Origin: Maribacter sp044594925
GTDB taxonomy: Bacteria; Bacteroidota; Bacteroidia; Flavobacteriales; Flavobacteriaceae
Assembly (NCBI RefSeq): GCF_044594925.1
Contig: NZ_CP138991.1
Location: forward strand, 2,728,001 to 2,792,000
Reading direction: 5' to 3'
Length of the DNA: 64,000 nt
Part shown: in pieces, positions 35,759-44,028 of the stretch
Numbering within the stretch: the first letter of the stretch is position 1
Layout: each line of letters begins with the position of its first letter
Made by a program: the position numbers and the translations under genes
Notes under the pieces: generated by a model
Databases searched by the model: none
What the model saw: the letters and a program-made list of their open reading frames with translations, nothing else
Told to the model about the DNA's origin: nothing

Positions 35759-36505
35759 ATGAAAGAGGAGAAAGTTAAATATGCTTTAATCACAGGAGGT
35801 TCTAGGGGTATAGGAAGGGCTATTTGTGTACAACTGGCCAAAGACCTAAATTATCCGTTGCTTATCAACTATAATAAAAATAAGGAAGCAGCAGAGGAAA
35901 CACTTGTACTGGTAAAGGAGGCTGGCGGAGATGGTACCATAATACAATTTAATGTGGCCGATAGCCAAGAAGTAACTACTACATTGGAGGCTTGGCATGA
36001 AGCAAACAAAAACGGAGTGATAGAGGTATTGGTCAATAACGCCGGTATAACAAAAGATGGGCTATTCATGTGGATGTCCCCAGACGATTGGTCTTCGGTA
36101 ATCAATACGAGCTTAAATGGCTTCTACAATGTAACTAATGCGCTTATTCAAAAATTATTAGTGAACAAATATGGCCGTATCATAAATATGGTATCCGTAT
36201 CAGGGCTCAAAGGAACTCCAGGACAAACCAATTATTCCGCCGCAAAAAGCGCTGTTATTGGGGCCACAAAAGCGTTGGCACAGGAAGTAGCCAAGAGAAA
36301 AGTTACTGTAAATGCTGTAGCTCCAGGATTTATTGTAACGGATATGACAGAAGATTTAGATGAGTCAGAACTCAAGAAAATGATTCCAGTAAACCGCTTC
36401 GGAAAACCAGAGGAGGTTGCTCATGTAGTTTCATTTTTAGCTTCGGATAAGGCCTCGTACATTACTGGAGAGGTCATTAACATTAACGGAGGAATATATT
36501 CTTAG
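35759..36505 (+). CDS. 3-oxoacyl-ACP reductase (FabG-type SDR)
   Basis: 248 residues, short-chain dehydrogenase fold. NADPH motif TGGSRGIGRA at 12-21, NNAG at 93-96, and the catalytic set S146, Y159 and K163 (YSAAK). Reduces the 3-keto group formed in each extension round. In aryl polyene clusters the matching enzyme keeps the chain at the 3-hydroxy level so that dehydratases make conjugated double bonds, with no enoyl reductase; none is seen in this cluster either. 28 bases after the WG-repeat gene and 15 before the ketosynthase. Confidence 0.93.
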   Translation: MKEEKVKYALITGGSRGIGRAICVQLAKDLNYPLLINYNKNKEAAEETLVLVKEAGGDGTIIQFNVADSQEVTTTLEAWHEANKNGVIEVLVNNAGITKDGLFMWMSPDDWSSVINTSLNGFYNVTNALIQKLLVNKYGRIINMVSVSGLKGTPGQTNYSAAKSAVIGATKALAQEVAKRKVTVNAVAPGFIVTDMTEDLDESELKKMIPVNRFGKPEEVAHVVSFLASDKASYITGEVININGGIYS

Positions 36506-36520
36506 AATACGTTTAGGCTG

Positions 36521-37738
36521 ATGAAGAGAGTAGTTATAACAGGAATGGGAATTTATTCTTGTATAGGGAAGAACCTTGAAGAGGTAAAAAATTCACTATA
36601 CCAAGGAAATTCAGGTATTATTTACGACCCTGTCAGGGAAGAATTCGGCTTTAGATCATCCCTTACGGGCTTTGTAGAAGATCCAGATTTAAAAAAATTA
36701 CTATCCCGAAGACAGCGCATTAGCATGGGCGAAGAAAGCAAATACGCTTACGTTGCTACAATAGAGGCCCTAAAAAATGCAGGAATAGACCAAGAATTTA
36801 TAGATACCAATGAGATTGGGATTATCTATGGAAATGATAGTACTGCAAAATCGGTCATTAATTCCATTGATACCATTCGCGAGAAAAAAGATACTACGTT
36901 AGTTGGTTCAGGAGCCATATTCAAGGCCATGAATTCTACCGTAACGATGAACTTGTCTACCATATTCCGTTTAACGGGTATAAACCTAACATTAAGTGCA
37001 GCCTGCGCCAGTGGTTCGCATGCCATTGGTATGGCCTATCATTTAATCAAAAGTGGAATGCAGGACTGCATCATCGCTGGTGGTGCCCAGGAGATAAACC
37101 ATTTGGCCATGGCCAGTTTTGATGGTCTAGGAGTCTTTGCCATGAGGCAAGATGAGCCTACAAAAGCTTCACGCCCTTTTGACAGTGAAAGAGATGGGCT
37201 AATCCCTAGCGGAGGTGGGGCTACTGTAATCTTGGAAAGTTATGAGTCCGCCAAAAAAAGAGGTGCACCCATACTTGGAGAGGTTATTGGATATGGTTTT
37301 TCCTCTAATGGCGCCCATATCTCTACCCCGAACATGGAAGGACCTGCACGTGCCATGAACAAAGCCTTGGAAGATGCAAAACTTGAAGCCAAGGCCATAG
37401 ATTATGTAAATGCACATGCCACCTCTACACCAGTAGGCGATGCTAATGAGGCAAAAGCTATTTTTGAGGTATTCGGAGAAGACGGTCCTTTGGTCAGCTC
37501 TACAAAATCTATGACAGGACACGAATGTTGGATGGCAGGCGCAAGTGAAATCATCTATTCCATGCTAATGATGAAAAATAATTTTGTGGCTCCCAATATC
37601 AACTTGAAAAAACCGGATGAGGACGCTGCTAAACTTAACATTGCAGGTAAAACTGTAGATAAAAAAATTGATGTATTTTTGTCCAATTCATTTGGTTTTG
37701 GCGGAACGAACTCCGCTTTAATCGTTAAAAAATGCTAG
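36521..37738 (+). CDS. Beta-ketoacyl-ACP synthase (FabF-like, aryl polyene type)
   Basis: 405 residues. Condensing enzyme with complete catalytic set: C162 in LSAACASGSHA, H299 in VNAHATSTPVGD, and H334 in STKSMTGHECWMAG. Extends the acyl chain by two carbons using malonyl-ACP. It is followed six bases later by an acyl carrier protein, its probable partner. One of three catalytically complete elongating ketosynthases in the cluster, the others being at 45703 and 48883, so division of labour between polyene and alkyl chains is likely. Confidence 0.94.
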   Translation: MKRVVITGMGIYSCIGKNLEEVKNSLYQGNSGIIYDPVREEFGFRSSLTGFVEDPDLKKLLSRRQRISMGEESKYAYVATIEALKNAGIDQEFIDTNEIGIIYGNDSTAKSVINSIDTIREKKDTTLVGSGAIFKAMNSTVTMNLSTIFRLTGINLTLSAACASGSHAIGMAYHLIKSGMQDCIIAGGAQEINHLAMASFDGLGVFAMRQDEPTKASRPFDSERDGLIPSGGGATVILESYESAKKRGAPILGEVIGYGFSSNGAHISTPNMEGPARAMNKALEDAKLEAKAIDYVNAHATSTPVGDANEAKAIFEVFGEDGPLVSSTKSMTGHECWMAGASEIIYSMLMMKNNFVAPNINLKKPDEDAAKLNIAGKTVDKKIDVFLSNSFGFGGTNSALIVKKC

Positions 37739-37744
37739 CCAAAG

Positions 37745-37993
37745 ATGATGACCAAGGAAACCATTATTGAAAAAATAAACGACTTCCTCATTGATGATTT
37801 TGAAGTAGAAGAAGAAGAATTGGTACCTGCTGCTAATCTGAAGGACGCTATTGGCTTAGATAGCTTGGACTTCGTAGATTTGGTAGTGGCAGTGGAAAGT
37901 AATTTTGGTGTAAAATTGGTTGGCGAGGATTTCGTAAATATTATTACACTGCAGGACTTTTATAACCTAATTGAAAGAAAACTGGATCAATAG
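37745..37993 (+). CDS. Acyl carrier protein (first copy)
   Basis: 82 residues, four-helix ACP. Phosphopantetheine attachment at S40 in GLDSLDFVDLVV. Carries intermediates between the ketosynthases, reductase and dehydratases. Two consecutive ATG codons open the frame; which is used cannot be told. No phosphopantetheinyl transferase is present in this window. Confidence 0.92.
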   Translation: MMTKETIIEKINDFLIDDFEVEEEELVPAANLKDAIGLDSLDFVDLVVAVESNFGVKLVGEDFVNIITLQDFYNLIERKLDQ

Positions 37994-38013
37994 AATCCTT
38001 TACACAAAATGAA

Positions 38014-38901
38014 ATGGCAACGGAGTGGGAAGGAAAATCTAAGGGAACACTTTTAGGTTATAAACTATTTATTTTCTTCCTAACTACATTCGGTATTGGT
38101 ACTGCCTATTTTATACTACGATTTGTAGTAGCCTATTACTTTTTATTTTCTATAAGTAGCTCAAAAGCTATTTACTATTATTTCAAAAAGAGATTAAAGT
38201 ATTCCCGAACAAAAAGTATAGCATCAATTTATAAAAGCTACTATATGTTAGGTCGCGTACTAACGGATAGGGTAGCAATATCAACAACGTTTCGTAATAA
38301 GTTCACCTATACTCATGATGGCATTGAACATATAGACCATCTTTTAAGTAAAAATAAAGGAGGCATACTCATTAGTGGTCACATGGGTAATTTTGAAGTT
38401 TCCCATTACTTCTTACAGGACAGGTATTCTATTTCAAAAATTTTCATGGTCACCACACATGCCGAACATGCGAACATTAAGGAGTATATGGATGGCATAG
38501 TGGCGGAGTCATCCATGAAATTTATCGTGGTTCAAGAAGACATGTCCCATATTTTCGAAATCCATGCAGCTTTAGACCAAGGTGGATTGGTAGTTTTCAC
38601 TGGAGATCGTTATCTTCCCGGTTCCAAAACGCTTACACAGGAATTCTTGGGTGCCGAAGCAGATTTTCCGCTAGGACCTTATCTTTTAGCTTCAAGACTA
38701 AAAGTACCTGTGCTTTTCGTGTATGTAATGAAAGGTCCAAAAAAGGAATATCACCTATATGCCAGAAAGGCAATAGTCAAAGCTAGAGACCCACAAGCCT
38801 TGTTAAAAGAATACACAACAAGTATGGAATGGATGCTTAAAAAATACCCTTTACAATGGTTTAACTATTTTGATTTTTGGAAAGACGGAAATAAGCAATG
38901 A
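38014..38901 (+). CDS. LpxL/HtrB-like lipid acyltransferase
   Basis: 295 residues, LPLAT superfamily. The HxxxxE motif is seen as HMGNFE (H123, E128), preceded by GGILISG. The later TGDRYLPGS block and LASRLKVPVLFVYV are also typical. An N-terminal hydrophobic segment (residues 17-48) anchors it to the inner membrane. Homologues transfer acyl chains from acyl-ACP to lipid A. In pigment clusters of this type the enzyme is a candidate for ester formation between the aryl polyene acid and the dialkylresorcinol, since the donor would also be an acyl-ACP. Overlaps DarA by four bases, which supports a late-step role. Confidence 0.88.
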   Translation: MATEWEGKSKGTLLGYKLFIFFLTTFGIGTAYFILRFVVAYYFLFSISSSKAIYYYFKKRLKYSRTKSIASIYKSYYMLGRVLTDRVAISTTFRNKFTYTHDGIEHIDHLLSKNKGGILISGHMGNFEVSHYFLQDRYSISKIFMVTTHAEHANIKEYMDGIVAESSMKFIVVQEDMSHIFEIHAALDQGGLVVFTGDRYLPGSKTLTQEFLGAEADFPLGPYLLASRLKVPVLFVYVMKGPKKEYHLYARKAIVKARDPQALLKEYTTSMEWMLKKYPLQWFNYFDFWKDGNKQ

Positions 38902-39824
38902 AAGAAGTTTTAATAATTTATTATTCACAAACAGGGCAACTTCTTGACATTCTGGAGAACATGGCCAGGAAAATAAAAGGAGATGATATTGCTATCTCTT
39001 ATTACGAAATTATACCCGACCCTGTCTACGACTTCCCTTGGAAACAAGAAAAATTCTACGATAGCTTTCCAGAATCATTTTTGCAAATTCCTGATAAGTT
39101 TCATCCTCCCAAGGAAGCCATTCTCAATAAAAAATATGACTTGGTTATTCTCGGTTATCAAGTTTGGTTTTTAACCCCGTCCATTCCTATTAACTCATTC
39201 TTAAAGTCTAATTTTGCCGGCCAAATTTTAAAAGAAACACCTGTTGTATCAGTATTGGCCTGCAGAAATATGTGGATTCAAGCACAGGAAAAGATGAAGC
39301 GACTCTTAAAGGATGTACATGCTAATCATGTAGGTCATATTGCATTGGTGGATAAGCATATCAATCATATTAGTGTAATTACCATTTCGCATTGGATGTT
39401 CTCGGGAAGAAAAGACCGTTATCTAGGTATTTTTCCAAAACCCGGGGTATCCGACAAGGATATACAGGATGCGGAAAGATTCGGGCCTCCGATAAAAGCT
39501 GCTTTACTAGCGAACAATTTTCAAGATTTACAAGATAAAATCCTACAACTCGGAGGAGTTAAAATTAACCCCTTTCTGGTGATGACGGACAAACGAGGAA
39601 ACGTTCTCTTTTCCAAATGGGCCAACCTCATCATAAAGAAAGGAGCCCCTGGTAATCCTAAACGTCTAAAATGGATTACTTTGTTCAAATATTATTTGTT
39701 ATTTGCCATATGGGTCATAGCACCAATAGTTTTTATCGTATTTTTGTTGACTTATTTACCGAGCTTTAAACGAAGAAAAACAGACAAGGCCTACTATTCC
39801 TCAGTAGCCCTAAAAGAGAATTAA
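38898..39824 (+). CDS. darA: Dialkylresorcinol condensing enzyme DarA
   Basis: 308 residues. Flavodoxin-like start (LIIYYSQTGQLLDIL) followed by the family-specific core (SIPINSFLKSNFAGQ, LACRNMW) and a C-terminal transmembrane segment near residues 262-284 (LFAIWVIAPIVFIVFLLTYL). DarA acts with the KASIII-like DarB to fuse two fatty-acid-derived beta-keto units into a cyclohexenone that becomes the dialkylresorcinol, as shown for related clusters. It is directly followed by DarB with a one-base overlap. The membrane tail suggests the resorcinol is made at the inner membrane. Confidence 0.9.
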   Translation: MKEVLIIYYSQTGQLLDILENMARKIKGDDIAISYYEIIPDPVYDFPWKQEKFYDSFPESFLQIPDKFHPPKEAILNKKYDLVILGYQVWFLTPSIPINSFLKSNFAGQILKETPVVSVLACRNMWIQAQEKMKRLLKDVHANHVGHIALVDKHINHISVITISHWMFSGRKDRYLGIFPKPGVSDKDIQDAERFGPPIKAALLANNFQDLQDKILQLGGVKINPFLVMTDKRGNVLFSKWANLIIKKGAPGNPKRLKWITLFKYYLLFAIWVIAPIVFIVFLLTYLPSFKRRKTDKAYYSSVALKEN

Positions 39825-40957
39825 TGAAGGACGTATTTATTACCAAAATCTCTAAATTTTTACCGAACAAACCAGTTTCCAATGAAGATATGGAGGCTAA
39901 ATTGGGATTTATAGATGGTAAGACATCCAAGGCGCGCCGAATAGTTCTTCGCAACAATCAGATTAAAGAAAGGTATTACGCTTTGGACGATAATGGGGAA
40001 GTGACCCATAACAACGCACAACTTACTAAAGAAGCGGTGGAATTGTTGTGTGATGAAAAGTTCACAACCAAAGACATTCAATTGTTATCCTGTGGAACAT
40101 CTAGTCCTGATCAGATTTTACCATCTCATGCCGCAATGGTCCATGGTTTCCTAGAAAATGGAAATATGGAAATTAATTCGCCATCTGGTGCCTGTTGTTC
40201 TGGAATGAGTGCGCTTAAATATGGTTATCTCTCTATAATGACCGAGCAAGTTGAAAATGCTGTTTGCGCAGGTTCTGAACGTACCTCCTCTTGGATGAAG
40301 TCTGATGTATTTGAAAATGAAGTGGAACATTTAAAAGACCTGGAAGACAATCCTATTTTAGCATTTAACAAAGAGTTTTTAAGGTGGATGTTATCCGACG
40401 GTGCCGGTGCTGTGTTATTGGAATCCGAGCCAAAAGGCAAAAATCCTTTAAAAATAAACTGGATGGAGGCCTATTCCTATGCTTTTGAAATGGAAGCCTG
40501 TATGTATGCCGGCGCAGAGAAAAAGCAAGATGGCCATTTACAACCATGGAGTGAATTTCCTGCTAGTGAGTGGGGCAAAATGTCTTTGTTCGCAATGAAA
40601 CAGGACACAAGACTTCTTGGCGATAATATTTTGGTGAAAGGAGTAGATAGTTTAAAACAAGCTTTCGATAAACACGGAATAGGCCCTGATAATGTCGATT
40701 ACTACCTACCCCATATATCTTCCTACTACTTTAAAGAAGGCCTTTACAAAGAATTGGAAAAACAAGGAATACCTATACCTTGGGAAAAATGGTTCTTAAA
40801 CTTAGCACAAATTGGAAATGTTGGTGCGGCATCTATTTATATTATGCTAGAAGAATTGGTTTCTAGCGGCAAACTAAAAAAAGGAGATAGAATTTTATGT
40901 CATGTTCCGGAAAGTGCGCGTTTCTCTTACATGTACGCCTATTTAACCGTCTGCTAA
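39824..40957 (+). CDS. darB: DarB, beta-ketoacyl synthase III-like
   Basis: 377 residues, KASIII fold. Catalytic triad present: C124 in SGACCSGMSAL, H297 in LPHISSYY and N332 in QIGNVGAASI. The neighbour C125 is an odd double cysteine. Joins a beta-ketoacyl thioester to a second activated acid ahead of ring closure, working with DarA. Positioned immediately after darA, sharing one base, the conserved arrangement. Confidence 0.92.
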   Translation: MKDVFITKISKFLPNKPVSNEDMEAKLGFIDGKTSKARRIVLRNNQIKERYYALDDNGEVTHNNAQLTKEAVELLCDEKFTTKDIQLLSCGTSSPDQILPSHAAMVHGFLENGNMEINSPSGACCSGMSALKYGYLSIMTEQVENAVCAGSERTSSWMKSDVFENEVEHLKDLEDNPILAFNKEFLRWMLSDGAGAVLLESEPKGKNPLKINWMEAYSYAFEMEACMYAGAEKKQDGHLQPWSEFPASEWGKMSLFAMKQDTRLLGDNILVKGVDSLKQAFDKHGIGPDNVDYYLPHISSYYFKEGLYKELEKQGIPIPWEKWFLNLAQIGNVGAASIYIMLEELVSSGKLKKGDRILCHVPESARFSYMYAYLTVC

Positions 40958-41392
40958 ATGAGTATGGTGCAACTACCTATTACCGATGCCTCCTTTATCG
41001 TTGATTTAATACCTCAAAAATGGCCTTTTGTGATGGTAGATAAACTTTACGGGTTCTCAGAAAATGAAATAATTTCGGGGCTTACTATTAAAGAAGAAAA
41101 CTTACTTTACTTCGGTAACGAATTCACGGAGCCCGGTTTGATGGAGAACATGGCACAAACTGTAGCCATGCACAAAGGATACACCTACTACTTAAAAAAT
41201 GAACCTGCACCAGTAGGTTATATCGGAGCTATTAAAAAAGCAGAGATTTACGCCTTACCCAAACTGGGCGACGAACTTAGAACTACGGTCACTATCTTAC
41301 ATGATATTATGGGCGTTACTTTGGTAAAAGCCAAAATTGAATGCAATCAAAAAATCATCGCCACAAGTGAAATTAAAACAGCGCTAGCATAA
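40958..41392 (+). CDS. Hotdog-fold 3-hydroxyacyl-ACP dehydratase-like (ApeP-type)
   Basis: 144 residues. FabA/FabZ-like hotdog: LIPQKWPFVMVDKLYGF, then EFTEPGLMENMAQTVAMHKG, where the glutamate of the ENMAQ helix matches the dehydratase acid. The usual HFPG histidine motif is not kept in that form (EFTEPG here), as in the ApeP group of aryl polyene systems. Begins immediately after the darB stop. It may dehydrate the growing polyene or an alkyl intermediate. Confidence 0.82.
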   Translation: MSMVQLPITDASFIVDLIPQKWPFVMVDKLYGFSENEIISGLTIKEENLLYFGNEFTEPGLMENMAQTVAMHKGYTYYLKNEPAPVGYIGAIKKAEIYALPKLGDELRTTVTILHDIMGVTLVKAKIECNQKIIATSEIKTALA

Positions 41393-41397
41393 ATACC

Positions 41398-41853
41398 ATG
41401 GAAGGAAAAGGGCAAAAAATAGATATTAAGAAATTCTTGCCCCATAGACCACCCATGTTACTGGTAAGCAACATGCCCTATATAGACGATACTTCTGTAA
41501 CTACAGAATTTCATATTGAAGAGAACTGTCTCTTTGTGGAAGACCAATATCTAATGGAAGCAGGTTTAATAGAAAATGCTGCTCAAACCTGCTCCGCCAT
41601 TGTAGGTCAAAGGTATTTTGACAAAGAGGATTTAGAAGGAACAAGCAATAAACTTATTGGATACATTAGTGCTATTAAACGTGTTGTCATTCATCAACTA
41701 CCAATGGTAGATGATATTTTGGTGACGAAAGCGAATTTATTATCTCGTTACGATACGGGCGAACTTAGTATTTGCACCATAAATTGTATGACTTTTAGAA
41801 ATGATGATTTAATTGTAGATTGTACTTTAAATTGTCTCATTCACGAAGTTTAA
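41398..41853 (+). CDS. Second hotdog-fold dehydratase-like protein
   Basis: 151 residues and clearly related to its upstream neighbour: FLPHRPPMLLVSNMPYI, then DQYLMEAGLIENAAQTCSAIVG, and IGYISAIKRVVIHQLPMVDD, aligned with GYIGAIKKAEIYALPKLGD in the first. The tandem pair probably arose by duplication and may form a heterodimer, as hotdog proteins are obligate dimers. Spacing to the first copy is five bases. Confidence 0.82.
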   Translation: MEGKGQKIDIKKFLPHRPPMLLVSNMPYIDDTSVTTEFHIEENCLFVEDQYLMEAGLIENAAQTCSAIVGQRYFDKEDLEGTSNKLIGYISAIKRVVIHQLPMVDDILVTKANLLSRYDTGELSICTINCMTFRNDDLIVDCTLNCLIHEV

Positions 41854-41857
41854 ACAG

Positions 41858-42259
41858 ATGAAAAAGGAAGAGGTTCCGCAGGACAAAAGCAATCTAGCAT
41901 CTGCGAATATTAGAGAAATGGTCTATGCTGTTGATAAAGATGGTAATTACACCACCTCTTTAAGTAGTGGTTGGGACCCAAAGACCATAGCCCTGGACAA
42001 TGCCATTAAAGTCATTGAGGAACGGATTTCCATAGCTAAAGAAAAAGTTTTAAAAGGCGAAACGAGTCCCATAGAATATTACATGGAGCTACATAAAATG
42101 GACATCCCCGTGTTAGCGAGTTATGTTGGACTTTGGCAGTGGCGCGTAAAGAGACATTTTAAACCCACGGTATTTAAAAAACTTAAAGAAAAGACCTTAC
42201 AAAAATATGCCGATGTTTTTGAAATAAGTCTAAGTGAACTAAAACAAATAGATGCCTAA
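41858..42259 (+). CDS. Unknown small protein of the pigment cluster
   Basis: 133 residues, soluble, mostly helical, no signal peptide. Recognisable parts: REMVYAVDKDGNYTTSLSSGWDPKTIALDNA, then a long helix, then VLASYVGLWQWRVKRHFKP, a basic-aromatic stretch. I do not recognise a family. It overlaps the BtrH-like gene by eight bases, so the two are translationally coupled and may bind each other or the same ACP. Confidence 0.85.
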   Translation: MKKEEVPQDKSNLASANIREMVYAVDKDGNYTTSLSSGWDPKTIALDNAIKVIEERISIAKEKVLKGETSPIEYYMELHKMDIPVLASYVGLWQWRVKRHFKPTVFKKLKEKTLQKYADVFEISLSELKQIDA

Positions 42260-43259
42260 AGAACCAAAAATAAATTTCACCCACAACCAATCTGCACATT
42301 GCGAAAATGGTGTAGTCTCCAATCTTATGAGGCATCAAGGTTTTGAAATAAGCGAGCCTATGGTTTTTGGAATTGGTTCTGGCTTGTTGTTCAGCTACCT
42401 TCCATTTCTAAAAGTAAACTATGCCCCCGTATTCACTTATCGTTCTATGCCAGGCTTTATATTCAATAAGTTCGCTAAACGTGTAGGCGTAAAGATGAGA
42501 AAGGAAAAGTTCAAGAGCCCTGCAGCTGCAAAGGTTCGGCTAGATGAGAACTTAGCCAGGAACAATCCTGTCGGTTTACAAGTAGGTGTTTATAATCTAG
42601 TGTATTTTCCGGACGAATACCGCTTCCATTTCAATGCACACAATATGGTGGTATACGGAAAACAGGACGACCGCTATTTGATAAGCGACCCCGTAATGGA
42701 AGAAGTTACCAGTCTTTCCAGTAAAGAGTTAGAGAAGGTACGCTTTGCCAAAGGAGCTTTCGCACCCAAGGGACACATGTACTATCCTACCGAATTTCCC
42801 AAAGAGCTGAAATTAAAAAAGGCGATAACGAAAGGTATAAAACAAACTAGTAGGGACATGACCGCACCTGTGCCTATTGTTGGGGTAAAAGCAATGCGCT
42901 GGGTAGCTAGGAATATTAGAAAATGGCCAAAAAAGCTGGGCCCGAAAAAAGCAAACCATTATTTAGGACAGCTTGTGCGTATGCAAGAAGAGATTGGAAC
43001 AGGAGGTGGTGGTTTCAGATATATTTATGCCGCCTTTTTGCAGGAAGCAAGTCAGATATTAAAGAATGAAAAACTTTTAGAGCTATCAAAGGAAATGACC
43101 TCAATTGGAGATGCTTGGCGCGATTTTGCTCTGGACGCCTCTAGAATATACAAGAATAGGAATAGTAAAAGTGGCGGATACGAAGATGTAGCCATTCAGC
43201 TAGAACACATAGCGGACCGCGAGGAAGTCTTTTTCAAAACGCTTAAAAAAGCGGTTTAA
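42252..43259 (+). CDS. BtrH-like acyl-ACP transferase
   Basis: 335 residues. The first 130 residues match the BtrH N-terminal domain: HNQSAHCENGVVSNLMRHQG with candidate nucleophile C17, followed by PMVFGIGSGLLFSY, PVGLQVGVYNL and FNAHNMVVYGKQDDRYLISDP (H and D of a papain-like set). BtrH moves an aminoacyl group from an acyl carrier protein to a sugar amine in butirosin synthesis. By analogy this protein may pass an acyl chain from ACP to a hydroxyl or amine acceptor, for example the resorcinol hydroxyl. The C-terminal half is helical and basic. Acceptor identity is inference. Confidence 0.78.
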   Translation: MPKEPKINFTHNQSAHCENGVVSNLMRHQGFEISEPMVFGIGSGLLFSYLPFLKVNYAPVFTYRSMPGFIFNKFAKRVGVKMRKEKFKSPAAAKVRLDENLARNNPVGLQVGVYNLVYFPDEYRFHFNAHNMVVYGKQDDRYLISDPVMEEVTSLSSKELEKVRFAKGAFAPKGHMYYPTEFPKELKLKKAITKGIKQTSRDMTAPVPIVGVKAMRWVARNIRKWPKKLGPKKANHYLGQLVRMQEEIGTGGGGFRYIYAAFLQEASQILKNEKLLELSKEMTSIGDAWRDFALDASRIYKNRNSKSGGYEDVAIQLEHIADREEVFFKTLKKAV

Positions 43260-43284
43260 AATATAACTTCTGTGATAAAATCAT

Positions 43285-44028
43285 ATGATTAAAATCGATC
43301 AACTCTCTAAAAAATATAAAGAAGCCGAACATTATTCGGTCTCAGAGTTTGATTTGGAAATCGTTGCTGGAGAAATTTTTGGGCTATTAGGACCCAACGG
43401 AGCAGGAAAAACCACCCTTATTTCAATGTTAAGTGGGCTTATAAAACCTACTTCTGGCTCCTTTAGCATTGATGGGTTAGACTATTCTGGAAATAAAAAA
43501 ACACTAAAAAAACACATAGGTATCGTCCCACAAGAATATGCCTTATACCCTTCTTTGACGGCCTTAGAAAATCTTAATTACTTTGGGGCCATGTACGGGT
43601 TAAAAGGTCCAGAATTCCAAAATTCAGTACAAGAGCATCTAAGTATTCTAGGATTATCCGAATTTGCGCGCAAAAAAATACAATCCTATTCCGGTGGTAT
43701 GAAGAGAAGGATAAATCTAATAGCCAGTATCCTTCACAAACCTAAAGTGCTCTTTTTAGATGAGCCCACAGTTGGGGTGGATGTGCAGTCCAAAACCGTT
43801 ATTATTGATTTTTTGAAGCAACTTAATCATACCGGCACAACTATCATTTATACCTCACATCATTTAAACGAAGCAGAACATTTCTGTACGCGTGTTGGCA
43901 TTATAGACCATGGCAAATTAGTAGGTGTGGGCACACCAAAAGACCTGGTGAACAATCAAAAGGGCGCAGCACATCTAGAGGATGTGTTCTTAGCATTAAC
44001 AGGTAAAGCGCTTAGGGACCATGCATAA
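43285..44028 (+). CDS. ABC transporter ATP-binding protein
   Basis: 247 residues. Walker A GPNGAGKTT (36-44), Q-loop VPQEYALYP, signature YSGGMKRR, Walker B VLFLDEPT and H-loop YTSHHLNE are all present. An ABC-2-type drug/polyketide export ATPase by sequence. Overlaps the permease gene by eight bases, so the pair forms one exporter, probably moving the pigment or a lipid intermediate across the inner membrane. Confidence 0.95.
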   Translation: MIKIDQLSKKYKEAEHYSVSEFDLEIVAGEIFGLLGPNGAGKTTLISMLSGLIKPTSGSFSIDGLDYSGNKKTLKKHIGIVPQEYALYPSLTALENLNYFGAMYGLKGPEFQNSVQEHLSILGLSEFARKKIQSYSGGMKRRINLIASILHKPKVLFLDEPTVGVDVQSKTVIIDFLKQLNHTGTTIIYTSHHLNEAEHFCTRVGIIDHGKLVGVGTPKDLVNNQKGAAHLEDVFLALTGKALRDHA

